Below, piece by piece: positions 1 to 7,418 of a DNA stretch of 10,000 nt. Numbering within the stretch: position 1 is the stretch's first letter; every line of letters begins with the position of its first letter. The notes beneath the pieces were generated by a model. It saw nothing but the letters and a program-made list of their open reading frames with translations. It ran no database searches and was not told the origin of the DNA. This DNA comes from Kiritimatiellota bacterium (GTDB lineage Bacteria; Verrucomicrobiota; Kiritimatiellia; JAAZAB01). The stretch is taken from the NCBI GenBank assembly GCA_008636095.1, contig VSJD01000304.1, forward strand, positions 1 to 10,000, given 5' to 3'. The position numbers and the translations under genes were made by a program.

Positions 1-1535
1 AGGCCAACGAGTTCCGCGACATTTACCATCTGGATGTGATTGTGATTCCCACCAACCGGCCGGTGCGGCGGGTGGATACCAACGACGTGGTGTATCGCAC
101 GCGGCGTGAAAAATTCAGCGCCATTCTTGAGGAAATTGCGGACTGTTCCAAGCGCGGCCAGCCGGTGCTGGTGGGCACCATTTCAGTGGAAACTTCGGAG
201 CTGTTGAGTCGGATGCTAAAGCGCGAGGCAATTGTGCACAATGTGCTCAATGCCAAGAACCACGAGCGCGAAGCCGAGATTGTGATGCGCGCCGGGCATG
301 CCGGCGCCGTGACTATTGCCACCAACATGGCCGGCCGCGGAACGGATATCAAGCTGGGCGAGGGGGTGGTATACCTGCCCAAATCGCTGATCGAGTCCAA
401 GCTAACCCTGCATGACAAGGTGGACGGCACATCCCTGCGCGCGCAGTTACTGGAAAAACCATGTGGCTTGCACGTGATCGGCTCTGAACGGCACGAGTCG
501 CGCCGAATTGACCGCCAACTGCGCGGGCGCTGTGCGCGCCAGGGCGATCCCGGTTCCTCCCGGTTTTATGTGTCCCTGGAGGACGATCTGATGCGCCTCT
601 TTGGCTCAGACCGCATTTCCGGCATCATGGGCCGCCTGGGTATCGAGGAAGGCCAGCAGTTGGAGCACCCCTGGTTAAACCGCTCCATCGAGACGGCCCA
701 ACGGCGCGTGGAACAGCACAACTATTCCATTCGCCGCCGCACGCTCGAATACGACGACGTGATGAATAAGCAACGGGAAATCATTTATGGGTTTCGCGGT
801 GCCATCGTGAAAGGCGAACAGGTCCGCGAACACCTCTACGACATTGTGGCGGATGTCATCGAAGTGCAGGCGCAGGAAGCGTTCAGTGATGGTAATATCG
901 AGCTCATGGATAATTTCGTCACGTGGGTCAATGCCACGTTCCCCGTTGGGTTCAAACGGGAGGAACTGACAGGCGAGGGCCAGGACGCAGAAACGGCCTC
1001 GGCCAAGGTATTTGAACGCGTCAAGCGCGCCTATGAACTCAAGGTTCAGATTGAGGATCCGGCCATGTTGCCCGGCATGGAGCGCTTCATCCTCCTGCAC
1101 GCCATTGACACGCACTGGCAGGATTACCTGCGTGCCATGGATTATCTGCGGCAGAGTGTGGGCTTGAGGGCATATGGCCAGCAGGACCCGCTGGTGGAAT
1201 ACAAGCGCGAAGCCTATGCCATGTTTTCCTCGCTCATGGACACGATCAAGAGCGAGGTGGTCACCCGGATTTTCCGTTCCACCACGTCCCTGCAGGGGTA
1301 CGAGCGCCTGGTGGCCTCCATGCCGGTGCGTCTGGTGCATAATGAGGTTTCAACGCTCGGTGGCGGTGCCGGGGGCCAGATGACGGACGATAGACTTGCC
1401 CGCAGCGTTGCTGGCGGGCGGCCAGGGCCGGATGGCGAATCGGGCACCCGTCACCGGGAGGGCGTCAAGGTCGGCCGCAACGATCCCTGCCCTTGCAAGA
1501 GCGGCAAGAAATTCAAAAAATGCTGTGGACGATAA
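1..1535 (+). CDS. secA: Protein translocase subunit SecA, C-terminal part (5' truncated)
   Basis: SecA is the ATPase motor that pushes unfolded preproteins through SecYEG. The frame is open from base 3, so the gene begins left of the window; 510 residues are visible, roughly the C-terminal half. In order: a second nucleotide-binding domain with GTISVETSE (visible residues 59-67), MAGRGTD (109-115) and QLRGRCARQGD (172-182); the helical scaffold with LEYDDVMNKQRE; the helical wing and two-helix-finger region; a Gly/Arg-rich linker; and a C-terminal zinc/SecB-binding tail with CPC at 496-498 and CC at 507-508. The usual SGRQGD arginine-finger motif reads CARQGD here, which I recall from PVC bacteria. 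About 35 residues separate MAGRGTDIKLG from CGLHVIGSERHESRR, a normal variable region of the family. The tail ends CCGR, immediately followed by TAA. The start of lnt overlaps the last codons. Identification is very secure. Confidence 0.97.
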   Translation, partial: ANEFRDIYHLDVIVIPTNRPVRRVDTNDVVYRTRREKFSAILEEIADCSKRGQPVLVGTISVETSELLSRMLKREAIVHNVLNAKNHEREAEIVMRAGHAGAVTIATNMAGRGTDIKLGEGVVYLPKSLIESKLTLHDKVDGTSLRAQLLEKPCGLHVIGSERHESRRIDRQLRGRCARQGDPGSSRFYVSLEDDLMRLFGSDRISGIMGRLGIEEGQQLEHPWLNRSIETAQRRVEQHNYSIRRRTLEYDDVMNKQREIIYGFRGAIVKGEQVREHLYDIVADVIEVQAQEAFSDGNIELMDNFVTWVNATFPVGFKREELTGEGQDAETASAKVFERVKRAYELKVQIEDPAMLPGMERFILLHAIDTHWQDYLRAMDYLRQSVGLRAYGQQDPLVEYKREAYAMFSSLMDTIKSEVVTRIFRSTTSLQGYERLVASMPVRLVHNEVSTLGGGAGGQMTDDRLARSVAGGRPGPDGESGTRHREGVKVGRNDPCPCKSGKKFKKCCGR

Positions 1536-3148
1536 ATAAGCAATTTCGAATTTCCCTGGCCGGCCCAAGCGCCGGCTCGGGCAAGGCGAATTTCGAATTT
1601 CGAATCGCCCCATTATTCAGTTGGTTTTGGGCAATCCTTACGGGATTTCTCCTGTTTGCGGCCTTTCCGCCGTTGGAATGGTCGGGGACAGCATGGGTTG
1701 CCCTGGTCCCTCTGCTGATGGTCGGCGCCTCGTCCGCGCCGCGAGTCGCGTTCCGGCAGGGTTTCCTGGCCGGTGTGGTCTTCTGGCTGTTGTCCCTGGT
1801 CTGGCTGACACGCGTATCCTGGGTCGGCTGGTTTTTTCTCTGCCTGTACTGCGCGCTCTTCATGGCCTGTTTTACGCTGACCGTTTCATGGTGGATTGCC
1901 CGCAAAGGTCTTCGCCCGCGCTTTGGGAATCCCCTGATGATGCTATCCATCCCGGCCTTGTGGGTCGGTTGGGAGTACCTGCGTGCCACGCTATTTTCCG
2001 GGTTTCCGTGGAATCCGCTGGGAGTCAGCCAGTATACAAATCTGCTGCTGATTCAAACCGCGGAGTTTGGAGGGGTTTATCTCGTTTCCTATCTGGTGGT
2101 CCTGGTCAATGCGGCCTTGGTACTCATTCTGATTCAATACATTCGTATTCAGCCGGGCGAGCCACGGCGGATACACCGGGAACTGCTTATCGCTTTGCTT
2201 GCGATTGCTTTAGCGCAGTTGTATGCAACGATGGCCTTGCGCCGGCTCCCGGCGGCGACGGACACTCTGAAAGTCGCCGCCGTGCAGGTGAATATCCCCC
2301 AGCTCGAAAAATGGTCGGAGGACTGGACAACGGAAATCAACAACCGTTTGCGGCGTACCAGTCTGCATGCGATTGAACATTACTCGCCTGACCTGATTGT
2401 ATGGCCGGAAACCGTTGTGCCGGACTTCGTCCGCACTTCTCCGGTCAGTCAGAAAATTGTCGCCGACGTGATCCAACACGGGGTGAGCGTACTCATGGGT
2501 TCGATGGATTTTGACGATTCCGGCCATGCCGTCAAATACTTCAACAGTGCCTTTCTGTATCAGCCGGGCGGTTCGGCTCCGCAAACCTATGCCAAGCGGC
2601 ACTTGGTGCTGTTCGGCGAATATATTCCGCTGGAGCAGTGGATTCCGTTCCTGCGCGTGTTGACGCCCATCGCTGAGAGCTTTACGCCCGGTCGGGAGGC
2701 TGTTGTGTTCCGACTGGGTCACAGGGCCTTCTCGGTGCTGATCTGTTTTGAGGACACGGTGGCGGAGTTGGCCCGGGATTGTGTGCGCGCCGGTGCGCGC
2801 CTGCTCGTCAATCAAACCAATGACGGCTGGTTCGATCCCTCGTGGGCCTCGCGTCAGCACATGGCACAGTGCGTCTTCCGGTGCGTGGAGAATCGGGTAA
2901 GCGCCGTGCGTGCGACTAATACGGGTATAACGTGCTTTATTGACCGCCAGGGACGCATTGTCAGTTTCCTGGGACGCGCCGAGGGCCCCTTGCCTGATCC
3001 CGACTACCTGACGCATGCCGTCACCCTGCCGCCGGCGGATATGCCGCTGACGTTTTATACGCGGCATGGCGATGTCCTGGCGTTGGGTTGTACCGCTTTC
3101 ACCCTGACCTTGATCGCGGGGATGGTGTGGGGACTGCGGAATCACTAA
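1520..3148 (+). CDS. lnt: Apolipoprotein N-acyltransferase
   Basis: Lnt is an inner-membrane enzyme that transfers an acyl chain from a phospholipid to the N-terminal cysteine of lipoproteins, the last maturation step before export to the outer membrane. From ATG 1520 the protein has 542 residues. An N-terminal membrane part (about residues 33-240) holds several hydrophobic helices, followed by a nitrilase-like domain (about 250-500) and a last hydrophobic segment near the C-terminus (about 515-537). The catalytic triad is visible: Glu in WPET (E297), Lys in YAKRHL (K359), Cys in VLICFED (C409); GEYIP and NQTNDGWFD are also typical. Start choice: TTG 1493 and ATG 1520 are both in frame, neither has a clear Shine-Dalgarno, and no ATG, GTG or TTG follows before the first membrane helix. 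ATG 1520 overlaps secA by 16 bases. About 25 residues before the first helix are encoded by heptad repeat and hairpin DNA, so the natural N-terminus is uncertain. The enzyme call is very secure. Confidence 0.95.
   Translation: MLWTINKQFRISLAGPSAGSGKANFEFRIAPLFSWFWAILTGFLLFAAFPPLEWSGTAWVALVPLLMVGASSAPRVAFRQGFLAGVVFWLLSLVWLTRVSWVGWFFLCLYCALFMACFTLTVSWWIARKGLRPRFGNPLMMLSIPALWVGWEYLRATLFSGFPWNPLGVSQYTNLLLIQTAEFGGVYLVSYLVVLVNAALVLILIQYIRIQPGEPRRIHRELLIALLAIALAQLYATMALRRLPAATDTLKVAAVQVNIPQLEKWSEDWTTEINNRLRRTSLHAIEHYSPDLIVWPETVVPDFVRTSPVSQKIVADVIQHGVSVLMGSMDFDDSGHAVKYFNSAFLYQPGGSAPQTYAKRHLVLFGEYIPLEQWIPFLRVLTPIAESFTPGREAVVFRLGHRAFSVLICFEDTVAELARDCVRAGARLLVNQTNDGWFDPSWASRQHMAQCVFRCVENRVSAVRATNTGITCFIDRQGRIVSFLGRAEGPLPDPDYLTHAVTLPPADMPLTFYTRHGDVLALGCTAFTLTLIAGMVWGLRNH
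1540..1607. repeat. Heptad repeat CGAATTT with central GC hairpin, inside the lnt N-terminus
   Basis: Two blocks of the 7-base word CGAATTT (1540-1553; 1587-1607, three units with the last degenerate) flank a hairpin at 1554-1581. Its inner stem is GCCGGC (1559-1564) and GCCGGC (1571-1576), with an outer CCC/GGG pair beyond a 2x2 internal loop. TTCGAA makes each block locally palindromic, so the blocks are both direct and inverted copies. The element begins 5 bases after the secA stop and is read in the lnt frame. No T-run follows the hairpin, so it is not a classical terminator. Confidence 0.75.
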
Positions 3149-3384
3149 AGGGTTGCTTATCTTGGCTGGACATGTGTGGCGGCAAAAGGTTATGATGCTC
3201 AGCAATGGTTCATGGACAATGTTCAATGGTTAATGAAGAATGGTTCGTGGATTGAAACATTCTGTCATAACGAACGTGGCGCATGTGTTCTTCATCAACC
3301 ATTGCCCCCGCGAAACGCGGGGCGAGCCATTAACTTTATCCCGCGCGGTGCGGGACATTAACCATCTTTTTTGAGATACGTGAA
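3149..3384. repeat. lnt-acyP intergenic region: ATGGTTN heptads and GC hairpins
   Basis: These 236 bases carry no convincing gene. From 3205 to 3253 the DNA runs in 7-base units beginning ATGG or ATG (ATGGTTC at 3205, ATGGACA at 3212, ATGTTCA at 3219, ATGGTTA at 3226, ATGAAGA at 3233, ATGGTTC at 3240). The opposite strand word returns at 3290-3303 (complement of 3225-3238 with one mismatch) and at 3356-3365 (exact complement of 3226-3235), followed by six T at 3367-3372. Between these arms lie two compact hairpins: CCCCGCG/CGCGGGG with loop AAA at 3306-3322, and TCCCGC/GCGGGA at 3339-3355. A role as a transcript end for lnt is possible but the structure is not a standard intrinsic terminator. 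Confidence 0.75.
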
Positions 3385-3660
3385 ATGCAGGTGCGGGTTC
3401 ATCTCATGATTTCCGGCCGGGTGCAGGGGGTAGGGTTTCGTTACTATTGCGTGCAAATGGCACGCCAATACGGTGTGCGCGGCTGGGTCAGGAATAGTGC
3501 AGACGGTTGTGTGGAAGTAATGGCCGAGGGTGAGGACGCGAGCCTGGAATCATTTGTGTGCCGGTGCCGGCACGGACCGCCCTCGGCCAAAGTTCTGGCT
3601 TGCCGAGAGTCGTACGCGAAGCCAACCGGCACGTTTGATGCATTCGAGGTGGCGTTCTAA
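3385..3660 (+). CDS. acyP: Acylphosphatase
   Basis: Acylphosphatase hydrolyses the carboxyl-phosphate bond of acyl phosphates such as acetyl phosphate and 1,3-bisphosphoglycerate; it is a small soluble cytoplasmic enzyme. The 91-residue length is exactly typical. The signature GRVQGVGFR lies at residues 11-19 and supplies the phosphate-binding loop and the essential Arg19; the catalytic Asn is N37 in GWVRNSADG. GPPSAKV near residue 64 is the usual second conserved patch. Start ATG 3385 places the signature at the family's normal position; only a weak purine stretch (GAG near 3373) precedes it. It stands alone between two repeat-filled intergenic regions, so co-transcription with lnt or rnr cannot be judged. 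The physiological role of bacterial acylphosphatases is poorly defined; the family call is secure. Confidence 0.95.
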   Translation: MQVRVHLMISGRVQGVGFRYYCVQMARQYGVRGWVRNSADGCVEVMAEGEDASLESFVCRCRHGPPSAKVLACRESYAKPTGTFDAFEVAF

Positions 3661-3872
3661 CAGGCGGAAATGGTTAATGGTTGATGGTTTATGGTTGATG
3701 CGGCCTGATTATGAATGGTTATGGACGACTGTCACGATGACAAAACACATGGTTTTTCCGCCACGGCGGATCAGCGTGAGGCTGAACCACATCGGGATCC
3801 AGTCATTAACCATTTACCATAAACCATCGACCATTATCCGCGCGTTGTTGCGCGCGGATTTAAGGGCATCCC
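3661..3872. repeat. acyP-rnr intergenic region: paired ATGGTTN heptad arms
   Basis: The left arm at 3670-3700 consists of ATGGTTA, ATGGTTG, ATGGTTT, ATGGTTG and a final ATG, a strict 7-base period. The right arm at 3805-3839 is the same word on the other strand (ATTAACC, ATTTACC, ATAAACC, ATCGACC, ATTATCC). The arms could pair over a spacer of about 100 bases. The spacer holds a small hairpin TCCGC/GCGGA at 3757-3770. A separate hairpin at 3837-3858 (next entry) follows the right arm. I see no gene here. Confidence 0.8.
3837..3866 (+). promoter_or_regulatory. GC hairpin followed by the rnr ribosome-binding site
   Basis: A perfect 8-bp stem, TCCGCGCG (3837-3844) and CGCGCGGA (3851-3858) with a 6-base loop, ends 3 bases before the Shine-Dalgarno AAGGG (3862-3866). 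The latter lies 6 bases from ATG 3873, which supports that start. The closeness of the stem to the ribosome site could influence initiation, but this is inference. Confidence 0.6.
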
Positions 3873-6110
3873 ATGCGAAAAAACAAACTATTGACCGAAG
3901 CGTTCCGTGATCGTGTGATGGGTCTTTTTCAGTCGCCGGAAAGCGAGCCGCTGACGGATGACCAAATTGCCAAAGCCCTGGCCTTGCATGGGCCTGCCCG
4001 CAAGCACATACGAACACTCCTGGAATGGATGGTTCGTAACGGCGAGATCGTGCGCATCCGCCAGAACCATTACTCGCTGGGGAAACCGGCCGACTTGATC
4101 ACCGGCCAGCTTGATATCCTGCGTTCCGGGAACGGCATCGTCCAACCGCTGGATGGGTCCGTCGAGATTTTTGTGGCACGTGATAGTGTGGGTACGGCCA
4201 TGCCGTCTGACCGGGTCGTCGTACGCCTGGACCCGGGCCAGGTGGACCCGGAAACCCGGGTGCGCCGGACCGGCAAAGTGATCAGAATTCTGGAGCGTTC
4301 CCGCCGGGCAATTGCCGGCACCCTGAAGGCCACCCCGCGCTTTCATTATGTTGTACCGATTGATCCGGCCTATACGCAGGATTTTTATGTGGCTGATACC
4401 AAGGGCGCCCGCGTCGGCGATCGAGTGGTTATTCAGTTCACGGAATGGCCGAACAAACACGTCAGTCCGGAAGCCGAAATCATCGAGGTGATCGGCCCGG
4501 AATCCAATCCTTCGTTAGACACGCTAACCATCATCCGGCACTACGGCCTGCGGGATACCTTTCCCGCGGAAGTCATCCGGGAAGCCGAGGCTTCGCCCGA
4601 ACGCCTGGCCAATCCGGGTGATCGCCGGGATTTCCGCGATCGGTTCATTTTTACAATTGACCCGACCACATCCCGGGATTATGACGACGCGCTTTCTCTG
4701 GAGACCGATACCCGTGGCCGGCGCGTGCTCGGGGTGCATATTGCCGACGTTTCCCATTTTGTCCGCCCGGGAAGTCCCATGGATCATGAAGCGCAGGTGC
4801 GCGGCAATAGCGTGTATCTTCCGGATAAAGTTTTGCCGATGCTTCCGGAGCAACTCTCCAACGGCTTGTGCAGTTTGCGTCCTGACGAAGACCGGCTGGC
4901 ATTTTCGGTCTTGATCACGTTTAGTGAAGACGGTGTGCCGGTCCATTCCGAGTTTTGCAAGAGCCGGATCCGCTCGCGATTGCGATTGACCTATGAACAA
5001 GCCCTTGCTCTTTTGCAGGCAGAAGGTACCGGCGCGCTCCCTGAGAGCAAGGTTAGTCCGGATCAGCGTGCCGTGCTGAGCCGGGTGCATCGGCTGGCCC
5101 AGCAGATGCGTCAGCGGCGCTTTGCCCAGTTTGCGCTGGATCTGGACATGCCGGAATATGAAGTCATCATGGGACCGGACGGCATGATTGCGGATATCCG
5201 CCAGAATTTGAATGACATTTCCCATCAGTTGATTGAGGAATGCATGGTGGCCGCCAACGAGGCTGTGGACCGGGAACTCAGCGCGCGCGGGTTTGAGCTC
5301 ATGCATCGCGTGCACGAGCCGCCGACGCCGGAAAAACTGGAGATGCTGGCGGCGCAACTGACGGAAATGGGATTCCACCCCGGCGATCTCTCCAAGCGCA
5401 AGAACATCACGGATTTCCTGAAGTCCGTGCGGGGGCATCCTTTCGAATATGACGCCAAGCTGGCGACGCTGAAAAGCATGAAGCGCGCCCTGTATTCGCC
5501 CCAGACGCTGGGGCATTACGGGCTGGCCAAGAAGTTTTACGCGCACTTTACATCGCCCATTCGGCGCTATCCGGACCTGGTGGTGCACCGCATTCTACAG
5601 GCCATGCTCACCCAACATCGCAGTCCCTATGCGCATGGCGATCTGGCAGCCCTCAGCCTGTCTTGCTCGCGGACCGAGCAGGTGGCGGAGACGGCGGAAA
5701 AGAACCTGCTGGAGATCAAGAAATACCGGTTCCTGGAACAGCAAATTGTCCGGAAACAGCCGCAGGTATATGACGCCATCGTCGTGCGCGTGAAAAATTT
5801 CGGTTTGTTCGTCGAACTGACCCAGTTACAGGTTCAGGGCCTGGTGCACGTATCCACACTGTCCCGTGAATTTGTCCATTATGATGAGCAGCGCCAGGTT
5901 CTACGTGCTGGCAAGGTGACGTTTACCCTCGGCGATCGCCTGCGTGTTTTTCCCGCCCGTGTTGATTTTGACAAGCGGCAGATTGATTTTGCCGTCGTGG
6001 ACGATGCCCGCGTTGCCGGTGTCGCCGGCGCGGCCGCTCCGAAAGGCCGGCCGATTGGGAAACCGCAGGGGACACGGCATCAGCAAAAGCGACGTCAGGG
6101 GCGGCGGTGA
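3873..6110 (+). CDS. rnr: Ribonuclease R (RNB-family 3'-5' exoribonuclease)
   Basis: RNase R is a processive hydrolytic 3'-to-5' exoribonuclease that digests structured RNA, acting in mRNA and rRNA turnover. The 745 residues show the full family order: an N-terminal winged-helix segment (about 5-70, LTDDQIAKAL); two cold-shock/OB domains (about 75-210, with the GTLKATPRFHYVVP stretch typical of RNase R); the RNB catalytic domain (about 250-575); an S1 domain (about 630-710, VKNFGLFVEL...VQGLVHVSTL); and a basic Lys/Arg/Gln tail. The metal-binding Asp residues are D263, D269, D271 and D272 in IDPTTSRDYDDAL (the usual AKDFDDA is SRDYDDA here). GNSVYLPDKVLPMLPE carries the substrate-stacking Tyr (Y315), and HFTSPIRRYPDL (558-569) is the conserved arginine motif. 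The presence of the winged helix, the length and the basic tail favour RNase R over RNase II. The AAGGG Shine-Dalgarno 6 bases upstream supports the start. Confidence 0.96.
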   Translation: MRKNKLLTEAFRDRVMGLFQSPESEPLTDDQIAKALALHGPARKHIRTLLEWMVRNGEIVRIRQNHYSLGKPADLITGQLDILRSGNGIVQPLDGSVEIFVARDSVGTAMPSDRVVVRLDPGQVDPETRVRRTGKVIRILERSRRAIAGTLKATPRFHYVVPIDPAYTQDFYVADTKGARVGDRVVIQFTEWPNKHVSPEAEIIEVIGPESNPSLDTLTIIRHYGLRDTFPAEVIREAEASPERLANPGDRRDFRDRFIFTIDPTTSRDYDDALSLETDTRGRRVLGVHIADVSHFVRPGSPMDHEAQVRGNSVYLPDKVLPMLPEQLSNGLCSLRPDEDRLAFSVLITFSEDGVPVHSEFCKSRIRSRLRLTYEQALALLQAEGTGALPESKVSPDQRAVLSRVHRLAQQMRQRRFAQFALDLDMPEYEVIMGPDGMIADIRQNLNDISHQLIEECMVAANEAVDRELSARGFELMHRVHEPPTPEKLEMLAAQLTEMGFHPGDLSKRKNITDFLKSVRGHPFEYDAKLATLKSMKRALYSPQTLGHYGLAKKFYAHFTSPIRRYPDLVVHRILQAMLTQHRSPYAHGDLAALSLSCSRTEQVAETAEKNLLEIKKYRFLEQQIVRKQPQVYDAIVVRVKNFGLFVELTQLQVQGLVHVSTLSREFVHYDEQRQVLRAGKVTFTLGDRLRVFPARVDFDKRQIDFAVVDDARVAGVAGAAAPKGRPIGKPQGTRHQQKRRQGRR

Positions 6111-6130
6111 GTGTGGGTTCTGTTTTTGAT

Positions 6131-6159
6131 TTGTCATCGGAAACAAAATGTTTTAAATT
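6131..6159 (+). promoter_or_regulatory. Possible sigma70-type promoter for the ferredoxin-pil operon
   Basis: TTGTCA (6131-6136, five of six to the -35 consensus) and TAAATT (6154-6159, four of six to the -10 consensus) are separated by 17 bases in an AT-rich stretch between rnr and the ferredoxin gene, unlike the GC-richer surroundings. Start of transcription would fall near 6166, giving a very short leader that still includes AGGAGG. The match is by eye only. Confidence 0.4.
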
Positions 6160-6168
6160 AATCTAATT

Positions 6169-6174
6169 AGGAGG
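6169..6174 (+). promoter_or_regulatory. Strong Shine-Dalgarno AGGAGG of the ferredoxin gene
   Basis: AGGAGG lies 5 bases before ATG 6180. With the similar site at 9848 it is among the best ribosome-binding sites in the window, and it fixes the ferredoxin start. Confidence 0.85.
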
Positions 6175-6179
6175 TTCCA

Positions 6180-6368
6180 ATGAAGGCTAACGTGGATTCG
6201 GATGTATGCACCGGCTGCGGATTGTGCGTCGATGCTTGCCCGGCGGTATTTGAAATGGATGATGCCGTTGCCACTGTAATCGTTGAGAACGTGCCCGAAG
6301 ATGCGTTGAATACCTGTCGGGAAGCCGCTGATAATTGCCCGGTCGAAGCCATTAAAATCGAAGAATAA
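6180..6368 (+). CDS. Small [4Fe-4S] ferredoxin (single cluster, Thermotoga/Desulfovibrio type)
   Basis: A 62-residue soluble electron carrier. The N-terminal motif is C10-x2-C13-x2-C16-x3-C20-P, and the distal cysteines are C46 and C53-P. In the related Thermotoga maritima type, the cluster is bound by the first three cysteines and the last one, and the remaining two form a disulfide. By analogy C10, C13, C16 and C53 would hold one [4Fe-4S] cluster and C20/C46 could form the disulfide. A second full CxxCxxC motif is absent, so this is not a 2[4Fe-4S] clostridial ferredoxin. Length and acidity (many Asp/Glu) are typical. AGGAGG just upstream supports strong expression. Its stop codon is only 3 bases before the pilM-like start, so the two genes are almost certainly co-transcribed. 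No redox-enzyme gene is visible in the window, so its partner is unknown. Confidence 0.93.
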   Translation: MKANVDSDVCTGCGLCVDACPAVFEMDDAVATVIVENVPEDALNTCREAADNCPVEAIKIEE

Positions 6369-6371
6369 CCG

Positions 6372-7418
6372 ATGACAATTATCAACCAACTTTGGGCGGC
6401 CCGGAAAATGTTTCGGACCCAGCGCAAGCCGCCCCAGGATCTGGTGGTAGTGGATTTTGACGCGTCCGCGGTCCGCTGTATGCGTTTAAAACTAAGCGGC
6501 AGTGAATTTATGGTAGCGGCTACGGATATATTGCCTGCCGTGGACATCAGCGACGAGACTCAAGTCAAGGCCTTTAAACTACCCAAGAGCATGGCCTCCC
6601 GTTACATCGCTCTTTGCATTCCAGGATATGACGCCATTGTCAAGTTGTTGAATTTGCCGGGTGCCCTCGACGGTCAGGTTGAGGAACAGATTCGCGAACA
6701 CATGGGTGTGGAAGAGGGGTCTTATCGGTTTGGCTACCGGATTGTCAGCCAGACGCACTCCGAAACGCGTTTGCTAACCGTGGCCATTCCGGAATCCCAG
6801 ATTCAGGCGGCCTGCGCCATATTCCCTTCCGGTCTGCCGGTCCCCGTTACCGTGGAATTGAGCGGCCTCGCAGTTATGACCTCCTTTCTGCATGGTCCGG
6901 GCAAAACCGTGCAGGATGAAGCCATCGGGGTCATTGAATTTGGTTCCCGCGTCACGTATTTCGCATTTTTTAAAAAACTTGAACTGATTCTGATCAGGAA
7001 ATTTGATTTCGGCCATTTCAACCTGCTGGACCGGATCGAGAAAAGTATGGGGTTTGACCGCCAGACCGCCCAGGATGTTGTGGTGGACCGGTCTTTTGAC
7101 ATTTCCCAGCTTGTCAAGGATTTGGCCGATCCGTTTATCAAACAATTGGTCATATCCAAGCATTTTGTGGAGCGGCGCGAAAATTGCCATATTTCCAAGA
7201 TCTATGTGCCCGATGATCCACGCGTCTCATGCGATTGGCTGAATGAAATCAAGGTTGCCCTGGGATTGGACGCCAACACGTGGCAACCATTTGAAGGCAT
7301 CAAATTAATGCCCGACGCGCTTCCCCAAAAATTCGAAAAATGCCGGTCGCAATTTGCCGCGGCCATGGGCACGGCCCTGGCCATGTCTGAAGAAGGTCTG
7401 GTCGGGCCGGGCGGGTGA
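6372..7418 (+). CDS. pilM: PilM-like actin-fold ATPase of type IV pilus assembly
   Basis: PilM is a cytoplasmic actin/FtsA-fold protein that binds ATP and docks on the N-terminal tail of PilN, linking the pilus motor side to the inner-membrane alignment complex. The 348 residues match the family's usual length. Features seen: an N-terminal beta-strand with VVVDFDASAVRCMRL (24-38, first phosphate loop); an FxLP-like stretch FKLPKSMASRYIALCIPG (68-85); EEQIREHM (104-111); a second phosphate-loop strand IGVIEFGSRVTYFAFF (185-200) followed by ILIRKFDFG (206-214); and a C-terminal AAAMGTALAM (329-338) like the last helix of PilM/FtsA proteins. It lacks transmembrane segments. The order PilM, then two proteins with a single N-terminal membrane helix, then a PilP-like protein supports the call. 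Sequence similarity to classical PilM is moderate, so a type II secretion GspL-like relative cannot be excluded. Confidence 0.72.
   Translation: MTIINQLWAARKMFRTQRKPPQDLVVVDFDASAVRCMRLKLSGSEFMVAATDILPAVDISDETQVKAFKLPKSMASRYIALCIPGYDAIVKLLNLPGALDGQVEEQIREHMGVEEGSYRFGYRIVSQTHSETRLLTVAIPESQIQAACAIFPSGLPVPVTVELSGLAVMTSFLHGPGKTVQDEAIGVIEFGSRVTYFAFFKKLELILIRKFDFGHFNLLDRIEKSMGFDRQTAQDVVVDRSFDISQLVKDLADPFIKQLVISKHFVERRENCHISKIYVPDDPRVSCDWLNEIKVALGLDANTWQPFEGIKLMPDALPQKFEKCRSQFAAAMGTALAMSEEGLVGPGG

Noticed and set aside
1493..1519. TTG 1493 as start of lnt
   Set aside because: It lies deeper in secA, has no ribosome-binding site and adds nine charged residues; ATG 1520 is the simpler choice, although neither is well supported.
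1621..2376. Second-frame open frame inside lnt
   Set aside because: It overlaps the verified lnt frame and gives a protein with no conserved features.
2210..3226. Long open frame on the minus strand opposite lnt
   Set aside because: It is rich in Arg/His/Gln with no recognisable motif and lies entirely opposite the catalytic domain of lnt; typical shadow of GC-biased coding.
3356..3372. Intrinsic terminator after lnt
   Set aside because: Six T follow CATTAACCAT, but the complementary arm is about 120 bases upstream and the nearest compact hairpin ends 11 bases before the T-run; not a standard terminator.
4524..5588. Long open frame on the minus strand opposite rnr
   Set aside because: It covers the conserved RNB domain on the other strand and has no family features; a shadow.
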